From Harmothoe impar (taxonomy: Eukaryota > Annelida > Polychaeta > Phyllodocida > Polynoidae): a DNA stretch of 64,000 nt. A model generated the notes under the pieces. That model worked only from the letters and a program-made list of their open reading frames with translations. It did no database searches and had not been told where the DNA came from. Shown here in pieces: positions 42,316 to 52,069 of the stretch. The number at the start of each line of letters is the position of its first letter. Position 1 is the stretch's first letter. The position numbers and the translations under genes were made by a program. The stretch covers positions 40,604,904-40,668,903 of the forward strand of contig OX381709.1 of assembly GCA_947462335.1 (NCBI GenBank). Reading direction: 5' to 3'.

Positions 42316-45300
42316 TTATTGTTCATCAGCATCCTCAGAGTCGGATATAACTATCACTCCGCTATGGCTGTTGGCTCTCCTTAGAGCAATTCTGGCTCTG
42401 CGGAGGGCGATTAGCTCTGCCATGCTTTTACTGAGGAAAGCTGGGGGTGGGCGGCAGCGGGGTGTGACTACGGCACGAGGTTTAGAAGACAAGGGTTTCA
42501 GTGGAGGATAGGTTAAGGTCGGGGGTAAGTTAGCTCTGACAAAGTCATCAGACAGTACTGGCAAGACAGAAGTGAGTTTGTTTCCAGACTGACCTCCAGT
42601 GTGAGATGTGGAACTGGATTGGGATGGAGTCGGGTGTGGTGTCGCATGCTGATCTACAGTGAGTGGAGGAGAGGAAACTGATTGTGGTTTGAATTTGCAA
42701 ATCTTTTCATGACGTGCTTTGCTTACGGTGGTGGCACAGGGTTTGCTACAGTGGTCACACTCATATGACTCGAAAGGGTCGGAATTTGAAGCAGATAGGG
42801 GAGGAAGGGAGGAGCTTGGACTGGAGTGAGCAGATGAACCTGAAGGGGGAGGAGAAGTTGAACGGGTGGAGATTGGGGAGGAGGCTGGAGTAGAGTGAGC
42901 AGATGAACCTGAAGGGGGAGGAGAGGTTGAACGGGTGGAGGTTGGGGAGGAGGCTGGACTAGAGTGAGCAGATGAGCCTGAAGGGGAAGGAAAGGTGGAA
43001 CGGGTGGTGGCCGGGGAGGAGGCAGCACTAGAGTGAGCAAATGAGCCTGAAGGTTGAGGAGAGGTGGAACGGGTGGTGGCCGGGGAAGAGGCAGCACCAG
43101 AGTGAGCAGGTGACCCTGAAGGTTGAGGAGAGGTGGAACGGGTGGAGGCGGGGGAAGAGACTGCGCTATAGTGAGCAGGTGAGCCTGAAGGTTGAGGAGA
43201 GGTGGAACGGGTGGAGGTGGGGGAAGAGACTGCGCTATAGTGAGCAGGTGAGCCTGAAGGTTGAGGAGAGGTGGAACGGGTGCAGGTGGGGGAAGAGACT
43301 GCGCTATAGTGAGGGGATGAGGCTAAAGGGCGAGGAGAGGTGGAATGGGCAGAGGCAGGAGAAGAGACTGCGGTATAGTGAGGGGAGGATGTGGAAGGGC
43401 GAGGAGAGGTGGATCTGGTGGAGACAGGGAAGGATGGTGTTGTATAAGGAGGCATAGATGGTAGAGGAGGGGTCAACTGGTTGTTGCGCAGCCTAATCAG
43501 CTTCACGTAAGGGTTTAGTTTGGGTGAAGTTGCTTCAACTGTGATCATGGTTTTTCTTTTTGTTCTATCCAAACTCAATTTGCTTTTCTTTGGGGCAGGC
43601 GGTACATCCAGCATCACTCTCCCGAGAGTAGATGGGGTCATTTTTAGTAGGTCCTCTGGTTCAAATAAAGCAGGCAAGGGTGGCATCAGGGATTGGACAA
43701 GGGTGGAATCTGAAGGAGAAAACACAGCCGGAGGTGAGTGTACATGGAGTGGGGAGTTGTAGGGGGTGGTATCAGGGCTGTGTGTAGGACTTCTAAGGTT
43801 GTAGGGTCTTTTACGCGACCTTACTGAAGGTTGGGGATGAGGTGAGGAAGGGGAAGATCCAAGTGAAGAGGAGCGTACTCCTGTCTTTGCATCTTTTCTA
43901 ATGCTGAGGAGTAGTGAGGGGGCTGCTGGGGATTCTGGGAAACAATCGCCCAGCTTCCTTTCCCCGGTGAATTGGTCGCGTATAGATCCAATTGTGTTGT
44001 TAGCCTCTCCAGACAACGACAGCTCGTCCTTGTGGATTCTGTGGAAATAAAACCTCCACTTAAAAGACAAGAATCATCTATTTTGAATTGAAACAATGAT
44101 GATTATTAAAAATGAGAAATACCCAATATGTTAAAGCATATTGAATGATTATCTACTGACATTTACTGTTTGAAATGTATCACTCTTTAAACAGAAGTAT
44201 GTGACATGATTTTCTTACCTTGGACTCCCTTGTCCAGCAGGGATGAGCTCGTCATCTGTGGTTCCAACCAAGTACAATGTTTGGGAGCTGTCAAAGTATG
44301 AATGGAGAACAACATGAATAAGATATAGAAAAATAATTCTTCATTTTGTACATTCAGAGGCAAATTACATGTTTCTGGAATCACATGTTATATTTCATAT
44401 CAATTATCAACTTAATATAGTAAAGATATATTCCTTCTTATTTAAATCATAATGTAGATTGTTCCTACCGAGGGGACATAGCACCGACGTTGGCATCAGC
44501 GGCACCAGGGGTAGCGGATGGATGGATGTCAGGGTCAGTGGCAACGGTGGCATGTGATCCAGGGTTGGCAGATGGATTGTTGTCATCCACAGATGGGCAG
44601 TCATCCATGATTCTGTGAACACATCAAGATATAATAAAAGTTAAGAAGGAAACTTAGTTTGCATTGAAACACTTATGGAACACACTATCTTATTAACTAT
44701 ATGTTATAGTACATGCTCATTATTTCTACAGTCAGGATATGCTCATTTATTTCTACAGTCGGGATATGACAAGATTATGTGAAAAAGGTTCTTACCCAGC
44801 AACCTCTGAAGTCTCAGTATGGGCAACACAAGAAGGTGACACACAGTACTCCCAGTCATGGCCAGGGGCGAAGTGGTCATGGTAAGCCCCTGTGTCCCTC
44901 AAATACTTGAGGAAGAAAAGGCCAAGGTTGGCCTTTGACTCTTTTAGAGTGACCTTCTCCTCCTCGTATTGCCCTTCTCTGGCAATACCATGAGGGACGA
45001 AATCACGCCCCTCCTGCAGCCCTTTACAGCCGTCCCGTAATTGTCGGGCTGCAGACATCATTTGGGTGACGCCCTGGACACCTGCCCACATTCCACCCCG
45101 CACCATTCGACATACCTCTGGCTCACGGTCCCCGAGCATCGAACACACATAGTGATCGATGGTGCACAACACGTTCACCAGGTGTTTCCGGCTCTCTCTG
45201 TAATTAAAGAAACATTGATTTGAAATTTATCAGTCATGGGAATCCAGAGCGTACTAGATGCTTCATGAATGATTCTAATGCATTATACGTTTTTTGTCGA

Positions 45301-47835
45301 CATGATACACCACAGTGGTGTCCGCGAGTTGCTCTCCGAATTCACGCATGATGCCGACAAAAATAGCCTAACACATTAAATGCATCATGAATGATTCTAA
45401 TGCATTATAGCCATTTTCATGCTGACAAAAAAAGTCCTAGTGAAATAAAAGCTTTTACAATGGTTTAAATAATGACCACACCCAGATGGGACTTGGATCT
45501 TCTTTCTCTGATACACATAGAGGCCTATCTGCCTACACAATGTGAGGATGCTGTACCTTATCTAAACTGTTGGCTATAAACATATCATTTGTCAAGTCCC
45601 TGACCTACAACATTGTAGGCTATACCAGATCCACCCACTTTAACTACACAAGTTGAGAGAACCCCAGCAGCAACAAGTATTACCCCCTGACTGGCATCTA
45701 GACAACAGTTTTAATACTACACACTACAGGTAAGAATTAATCAAGGATTGTTGTAAATGTGCAATGAGCTTTGTGATCAACATGCTATTATACAAATATA
45801 ACTGAACCCAACAGAATACAGGGAGAGAGGAGAGGGGGATACCTCTATACCCCTGCCCCCCCCCCCCCCCCTCCAACCCCCTTGGGTATAGGGAAAGTGC
45901 CAACCACCCACCCACTCTCAACTAAGTGACACAGGCTGTAGCCTGTGCCTGTGTCAGGACTGGGGCTGGGGCTGGGGGAGTCAGCTGTTTCTACTGACCC
46001 TCCCCCCCCCCCCCCCCAATGCATCTCTATGCATGAACATTCAATACTCACTTTTGTCATCAACATTAGAACTTTGTGCATTTGTTTGAGACACTTCTAG
46101 TTGAGATAGAGCCATAAATTTGATGTTTCCCGAATCCCCAAATGACGCTCGTTCGCATGGCGGCTTCGGTTTGTCGCTAGCGGTATTATTTCTCGCCGCG
46201 ATCGCCTTCAACTTATGATGTCTCCTCACCACATTATTCTAAAGACTACATTGAATTCAACTCACCGGGTTAGACTACAGCCTGGGGGGATATGGAGTTA
46301 GTAGATCTAGGCATCCTGCTTTCTCATATGAGTGTTTCTATTACAAGAGTAGAGATTGTTTACCACAGTAGTTCTAGAAACGGCCATGAGGTGGCAGCTC
46401 CAGACGGTCCGACTACAAGCAGACAAAACTTCACGACAAACACCGGTCCGTGGCTTCATGTGTCGCACAAGTTGCAAAGCCAAAACCAGAGTAAGGGTGT
46501 GGGGGATTATTGTATGATGACCTTAGGCTATTTCTTATACTGCCTTGACTTTCTTTCCTTCCAAATTTGTATGTATCAAGGTGAAACGAAGCAACTGGTA
46601 CTCGTGGTAGAAAACAACCCACCCGGTACGCCTACCCCAGCTCAGCTGTTTGACAGTTCCAGTTTCTCTGTCCTACTGAGGCCGCTTATATCACTGATAA
46701 TTATGCGTCAATTCTTTATTTACATGGATATTTTAGCCCTTTCCATCATTCAGACGATTAAATACAAAAAAAAGTCTCCTACTTTATGGGATAATAGAGC
46801 TCATGTCAAGAGAATGATGGTAGATGTATAAAGACTATCAATCACGGACAGAAATGTGGTCCAATCACGAACCACGACGACCTACAATTCTAACCACTGC
46901 TTGTATCGTAGGCCTACCCGAGGTGGCATGTTTTCTCGCGTAACGGAAAAATTAATGATGCTGGCATGTTGTACTGAGTCATTGCACACTCTCAACATGA
47001 ACGGCTGATATAGTAAAGAGGTTGATCGTTGATGTGCTACGGTGATGTATCGGATGATCATCTCTTTGTATCCAAAAATGAGTTTTATCTAGGGTCATTT
47101 CTACCACAGACACCCAAACAGAGTAACAGCCGGTGCGCTATCTCAAACCGTGGTTCGGAATATTTACCGGTACATTTATTCTATTGAAGTGAGCAATGTT
47201 ACCACAAAACAGACGAGGCATATCCTTATTAAATAAACTGAATTTAAGGGGGGAAAAAAGTTGATATATCCATGTGAATAGAGAAATAGAGCATGGTTTG
47301 TAAAAGTAAACAGCACCTTTTTATTATGTGGCAAGTGGTCTTACACCAGAGACAATTTACGCGCTCTTTCTGAATAGTAGCGCGGGCTTAATTTTCCCTG
47401 GGCAGTCGCAGAACGTGGAAGTAGTCTAAAGGCCACCGCAAACAGTGTGTCTCAGTCAGATGTCTCGATCAGTAACCAAGGAGAACCCCTGTTTGTGGGA
47501 CTCCCACTAACCGGATCAGAGCATATCAAACTTGTTTGATATGCTCTCATCGGATCAGATGATCGAGACAGCTGTCCCAAACATGCCGTTTGCGGGGGCC
47601 TTAACTGACTTTGTGCGACTTGCTAACCCCCAGCGTCCATAAATGATGACTATTCCCTATATAGGGCTATTTGCTAATCCTCTGTTGGCCCACAATTTAT
47701 GTAAAAGTGAAAATCCACTTACTCAATATTGACTACTCCCAGCTTAGACATGGTGCAAGGTGATATAGGGTGGGCCTTCTCCATGGCTAAGTTGATATAA
47801 TGTTCCAATCCTGGATCTGACTCAAAGGGTTCCAT
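42316..47835 (-). CDS. 816-residue Ser/Pro repeat protein with C2H2-like finger and C-terminal SIM, five exons
   Basis: Exons in coding order: 47835-47723, 45197-44796, 44612-44469, 44287-44219 and 44038-42316. All borders are GT/AG and all four introns are phase 2. The N-terminal 170 residues are helical and cysteine-containing (DHYVCSMLGDREPEVCRMV; GHDWEYCVSPSCVAH). The middle is a tandem repeat of 23 residues (unit core STRSTSPQPSGSPAHYSAV), about nine copies, Ser/Pro/Thr rich. Then comes a single zinc finger (CDHCSKPC...ARHEKIC) and the C-terminus GVIVISDSEDADEQ, a textbook SUMO-interacting motif (hydrophobic core followed by Ser/acidic residues). Basic patches (RSRKRPYNLR; APKKSKLSLDRTKRK) suggest nuclear location. 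No known family recognised. Possible roles include a SUMO-dependent nuclear scaffold or an antagonist of PML-type defence, both inference. Intron 1 (2.5 kb) holds a MITE and other transcribed-looking sequence. Confidence 0.75.
42795..43435. repeat. in-frame 69-bp coding minisatellite
   Basis: About nine tandem 69-bp units (core on + GAGGTGGAACGGGTGGAGG) encode the 23-residue repeat of the minus-strand protein. Since 69 is a multiple of 3, copy-number change keeps the frame. Plus-strand frames such as 43041-43457 are repeat shadows. Confidence 0.9.
45275..45440. repeat. duplicated ATGAATGATTCTAATGCATT segment
   Basis: GCTTCATGAATGATTCTAAT GCATTATA, then a T/GTCGACA or GCTGACA string, occurs at about 45265-45300 and again at 45384-45430. 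Between them is an AT/GC mixed hairpin (CACCACAGTGGTG). Lies in intron 1 of the 816-residue gene. Confidence 0.5.
46053..46232 (-). other. possible alternative first exon or short exon
   Basis: An open minus-strand stretch (about 60 codons, basic then polar) ends at a good donor (GACAAAA|GTGAGT, exon end near 46053). It lies inside intron 1 of the 816-residue gene and its phase does not fit that gene's coding exons. It may be a non-coding alternative first exon or chance. No domain recognised. Confidence 0.2.
46292..46831 (+). CDS. unrecognised small gene, possibly two exons
   Basis: A 179-codon frame opens at ATG 46292. A donor (CCAGA|GTAAGG near 46490) and an acceptor (TGTATCAAG at about 46580) would remove a less coding-like middle part and stay in phase, leaving GPWLHVSHKLQSQNQ joined to a segment with TKQLVLVVENNPPGTPTP. 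The rest becomes hydrophobic and basic, then stops. I recognise no family. It runs opposite to the surrounding gene, inside its intron. It may be spurious. Confidence 0.25.
   Translation: MELVDLGILLSHMSVSITRVEIVYHSSSRNGHEVAAPDGPTTSRQNFTTNTGPWLHVSHKLQSQNQSKGVGDYCMMTLGYFLYCLDFLSFQICMYQGETKQLVLVVENNPPGTPTPAQLFDSSSFSVLLRPLISLIIMRQFFIYMDILALSIIQTIKYKKKSPTLWDNRAHVKRMMVDV
47428..47603. mobile_element. ~175-bp MITE with AAGGCC.CCGCAAAC ends
   Basis: TAAAGGCCACCGCAAACAGT (then GTGTCTC and GATGTCTCGATCAG) at the left is mirrored by CTGATCGAGACAGCTGTCCC-type and GCCGTTTGCGGGGGCCTTA at the right. The centre is the perfect palindrome GAGCATATCAAACTTGTTTG/ATATGCTC. It is nested in intron 1 of the 816-residue gene. 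Confidence 0.75.
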
Positions 47836-48855
47836 TTTGAAGATGTAGATGGAGACTTGAACACTGAGATGTGATACTTTCTGAGAGATTGAAAGATCTG
47901 GGCAGAATAGAGGGGCAATCCACTGATTTTATCAGAGATGTTGGGGGAGGAGAGGAGAGAGGGAAATCATGTTTCAGTAGGATGGGGGTGGAGCAAAACA
48001 TTCCTGTGTGTCTGGGATTGGGGTACTATGGGTGGGGTTGTTATGAGGGTGGAAACAATAGTACCTGAAAAATAGTATTTACTTTCCTCTGCTGGGTGTG
48101 TTACAAAAATACATGGTGTTGGGGTAGACACAGGATGTTGGGCAGACATGCATGTAACAGAAGAATGGCACACATGGGTCTCAAGAATGTTATCATGCCC
48201 TTTAAGGATAACACTTGCAAAACCCAGACCACCTGGGCATACCATTCAGTCCATACAGTAGCCTAAACACAGGATGTCTGGTTGGCACCACATGTCACCT
48301 TGTTTTGTACTTTCTGTAGAACTTGCACTTGGGACATGATGTGCTGTCTAAGCTATGTGGTCTTGGGTTTCTTTTCCATTTCCAACTGGAGAAGGATCCT
48401 ATAGGAATGATTTGGAGTTAACCATCACACTTTAAGCTGTATGATTCTATTTGACATATATCTGTGGTTATATTAATAAATATAGGTCTACATAGCTATA
48501 CATCCATGTGTAGATAAATGTGATATACATTATTTTCTGATATCTATGGGGGGTTCACCCCTAAATTCAACATGGTGGCATAACCATTTCTTAAAATAGA
48601 CAAGGTGACATGTCCAATTAAAAAAGTAACACAGTCATATCTTAAAATAGACAATTTAATTAGATTCCATGGTAACAAAGGTCTGGCTCTTGCTGTTGAG
48701 TTTTTATGTTGTATGCCATACATTTTACTACATATGTAATAACAGAACTTTATGATATGTTTTAAAATATTTATTTCTGTATGTGATTGATTACATAAAG
48801 CTTTTAATGATATATTGATGACACTCAATAAATGCAGACAAAACACACAGATGGA
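47836..48855. other. spacer with ATTTCTTAAAATAGAC repeats
   Basis: No gene recognised. At 48548-48650 there are three degenerate units with ATTTCTTAAAATAGACAAGG and GTGACATG that are related to the repeat at 17.5-17.7 kb. Short frames at 47871-48245 are chance. Confidence 0.45.
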
Positions 48856-49774
48856 CTATTGAATAGGCCTACATGCTGCACATGAGGGACATTTACCATA
48901 TCTGGCCAGTATGCCAGTGGAGATAATATAACCAGAAAGTGGTGGAAGGTTCACACCTTCTGCATAGGCCCTGACCCTGAAAGAGTCTAATTTGAATATT
49001 TTTAGTACTTCCTTAAATTCCAGGGTCAGATCTGACAGGAGACAGCCTGGATATGGTCTCATTACTGTATCGAAATGCACTGTCTGCTTCTCTCCCTCCA
49101 TGTTCATGAGGTCAATGTCAAGAAACATTTTGAAAGCTCCAATGCCACAGAAATCCTCTGTTGTATGTCCAGTGATGTTAAAACCACAAAGGGCTAGTTC
49201 CCATTGAAGCTCTGGCTCGAAAGTGAATACCTTGTACAAAGTTCCCTTATAATCCTGCCAATCATGTCCATCTCCAGGGCCCTGGATTGGAATGGTCACA
49301 TCAATATCATGTGTGACTACAGACAGTCTATGGCTGAGAGTTGTAGGCTCCTCAGAGAACACGTATGACAGTCTAGGTACGGGCACTGCATTCAGTTCCA
49401 CTGCCTCTTCCTGATCCCCTGTAGTAATCATTTTTGGGAATTTGACAATGTTGTTGGAGATATCGAGTAGACTAGGACTCCTACTCCTCTTCAATGAGTT
49501 TTCTGAAGATGCACCTGACTCTCCCACATCCACAACATCTTCTTGCTCGTCCTTGAAATAGACAAGAGTATTAATAATTTATCTATGTGTGATCCAACTG
49601 TTGACACAAGCAAAATAGGGATACAAAATTGCTCACCAGATATGATGCTACTAAGTGATAATTAGTACTTACTTCTCCATAGAAGAAGGGAACAGTAGGC
49701 TGACTATCATATCCCTGCTTGACAGCGTCATCAAACATCCAATCCCATGCATGTGTCACTTCCACCTGATCCAT
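48856..49774 (-). CDS. unrecognised 265-residue protein, two exons
   Basis: Exons 49774-49673 and 49551-48856 (TTTCAAG acceptor, GAA|GTAAGT donor) join in phase 0. The N-terminus is acidic and aromatic (VEVTHAWDWMFDDAV), followed by a basic patch (SLKRSRSPSLLD). The C-terminal 170 residues are strand-rich with alternating hydrophobics (DIDVTIPIQG, FTFEPELQWELALCGFN, FKMFLDIDLMNMEGEKQTVH, SFRVRAYAEGVNLPPLSGYI) and end in a short CPSCAAC cluster. The pattern would suit a beta-sandwich or jelly-roll, but I cannot name a family. Long open frame, splice signals and position beside the capsid genes make it a real gene. Confidence 0.6.
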
Positions 49775-49830
49775 TATTCAGATTTATGAGGGAATGATTA
49801 AATGTATGTGTCAGTCTCTCTGTCGGCCTC

Positions 49831-50013
49831 CTACAACTGAGCTAAACTCAGTTCATGCAGCTCATGTATATCCAGTGACACAACAGGGTGCCTCGCTTTG
49901 ACTCTCCCAATCAGAAGGCCAAGTTTGAAATGTATCTTCCAATGTCCTTGACACATTCCATGTTTGGTGGGTTTTTTTCTCCTCCTAACTGTTAAACATA
50001 ACCAGTCTGACAT
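49831..50013 (-). CDS. small basic ORF, 60 codons
   Basis: ATG at 50013 reads into a basic, hydrophobic stretch (VRRRKKPTKHGMCQGHWKIH) and ends LHELSLAQL. It lies just upstream of, and on the same strand as, the 265-residue gene, so it could be a leader ORF or an unrelated small gene. No domain recognised; may be chance. Confidence 0.2.
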   Translation of the reverse strand: MSDWLCLTVRRRKKPTKHGMCQGHWKIHFKLGLLIGRVKARHPVVSLDIHELHELSLAQL

Positions 50014-50186
50014 GTTTAAGAATCCTTTCCTCTCTGCATTCAGAACTTAATGAACTTTGAACCATAAGTATGTGGCAGTTGTAATTGGTAAAATATCAAT
50101 CTATCTGATCGTGGTCAAGCAATACAATTGATTCATAAAATCTAGTTTTAATGGATTCCTTTCCTTTTTTTCACCTTTCAGAAACC

Positions 50187-51551
50187 ATGGCCCCATGTCT
50201 GTTATTCTTCTTCCTGCTTCTTCAGTATGGGTGTGCTAGAGATGTCTGCCCGGATGCACCACGGTGTACTTGTCGGCCCCGGGTGGTGATATGCAGGAGA
50301 ACAACCATGCTCCCAGGCCTGGTATCCAGAGGTTCTTGGCCACTCAGTGAAGCTCCACCACTGTACGCAGACTTGCAGGAATCATCACTTACTGCAACCA
50401 AGCTTTTGCACTTTGTTACAATGTTTCCCTCCCTGAAGAAAGTTGATATCCGTAATGCAAGAATTAACATACCATGCCCATTCATAACCGTACTTGGGGA
50501 CGTCCAGGAGGGCCTTCAAATTGTGTCAGATTGCAACCCCACAACTACAGACCCTCTGTCGACTATCACACGTGTCTCAACTACACACCCTGTATCAACC
50601 GATGCTGACATCAAGACTACACAGCCTGTCTCAACCGATACTGAGCTTACAACATCAGCACCCTCGTTGGCAGACGAAGATGTTAGGGAAAGGACTTCTT
50701 CAACTGGTAAGATTTTATACATTCTGTTGGTAGCATGTACCTTACCTTGAGACAGAATAACTGAATCATAGATGTGTGCATTGCTTGACATAGTATAAGT
50801 GTTATTAATACAGTTATTTATACCCATAATATATTTATTTTTAGACCTCACCGGATACAGCACAAACAACAGCAACACACAGAGTCTGGAGGACTCAGAA
50901 GACACTGTGCTGATAGCAGGATGGGCCGTGGCTGGGGTGCTGCTCGCGGTTGTGACGATGCTTGGATGTTGGTCCTTTCGCCACTGCAGACGGTATGATT
51001 TGCATGGTGCTGTCCCTTGTCAGTGCCTTAAAGCTTAACTGAAGTGTCTTTTTAATCATATACTACTACATGTGCTGCATGTTCTACCCCAGGTACATTG
51101 AATTTTGTAAAGTAGCATGACTCATATTGAATCTTCAGCTTGGTTGTGTCTGTGTTTTTGTCTACGTAATGCTGAGTAGGGTTACATAAGTAGATCTGCA
51201 TCTTGTATAACATGAAAGCAGTGACATTACATTCCAAATTAAAGAATAAAATAAATGAAACAGGCATGAATGATTAATGATATTCCTATTCTTTACAGCT
51301 GCAGATGCATCGGACGATGCCCAAAAAGAAGCAGAGGCCGGAGCAGCGTCACTGCCCCCACAGCCCATGAGCTACAAGTCATGGCCTCTGCTTCTGTTGG
51401 GTCTTCGTGGCAGACAGTGTGGCAGGGGAAAGAAGACGGTGACTATGCAGACCCCCACTGCCCCACAGAGGGAGGACCCGTCGACACTGGACGACTCAAC
51501 ACTGGACCATCCGAAACCGGACCCATCTATGACACCATCGCCGACTTCTGA
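50187..51551 (+). CDS. type I membrane protein, LRRNT-like ectodomain and tyrosine-bearing tail, three exons
   Basis: Exons 50187-50706, 50845-50992 and 51299-51551 join in phase (306 residues). I start at the ATG in AAACCATGG (50187), just after an acceptor-like TTTCAG. There is a signal peptide (CLLFFFLLLQYGCA), then a cysteine cluster resembling the N-terminal cap of leucine-rich repeats (CPDAPRCTCRPRVVICRR), a short LRR-like piece (FPSLKKVDIRNARI), and a Thr/Ser-rich stalk with degenerate PVSTD repeats, probably O-glycosylated. Exon 2 encodes the membrane helix (VLIAGWAVAGVLLAVVTML) and a juxtamembrane Cys/Arg patch. The tail has two tyrosines in signalling-like contexts (DGDYADP and PIYDTI), the latter close to an SH2/ITIM-type YxxI. 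It resembles animal LRR receptors more than a viral gene. Located directly beside the Polinton capsid gene and pointing towards it. Confidence 0.65.
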
Positions 51552-52069
51552 TAAGGCTAAAGTGAGTAGCATCATTGTCATACAATGTTATATGTAAAGA
51601 AATAACCAGAGATAAGGAACATGAGATTCATATCTTTATTACAAAATCAATCATGTATGATACTCTACTGGTATATTTGATGCACACTACTAGCACATTG
51701 ACGACAGAGACATTTGCCTTAACATCTAATACAACAGATCAAAAATAGAATATGTAAACGGTGTCAGCATGCAATATCAGTTCAAACAATCATTGCGTAT
51801 TTCATACACGAGTAAAATGAAATAATGTCTCATTACAAGTGAACATAATTAATGGCATACACATTTGCTTTGACCTTTGGTATATCAGATCATAAATACA
51901 ACATGTAAGCGGTATCAGCATGCAATATCAGGTTAAACATTCAATGCAGATGTCATCATGAGTTTACATGAGTAAAAACATTCTAATGTCTCGTTGCACA
52001 TGAGTTCATATGAGCTGGTCCTGCTCTATCTTCATCACCATACCAACATGGTCAGGGTCGTGTCACAGC
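51552..52069. other. convergent spacer between membrane-protein gene and capsid gene
   Basis: About 500 bp, AT-rich, no gene. Two related segments (around 51720-51790 and 51870-51940: ACATTTGC.TT, TCAGATCA.AAATA, ATGTAA.CGGT.TCAGCATGC) form a ~150-bp diverged tandem duplication. Confidence 0.5.

Noticed and set aside
46292..46831. Rel/p53-like DNA-binding domain
   Set aside because: A few hydrophobic and proline-rich strings looked suggestive, but no diagnostic motif is present, so I left it unnamed.
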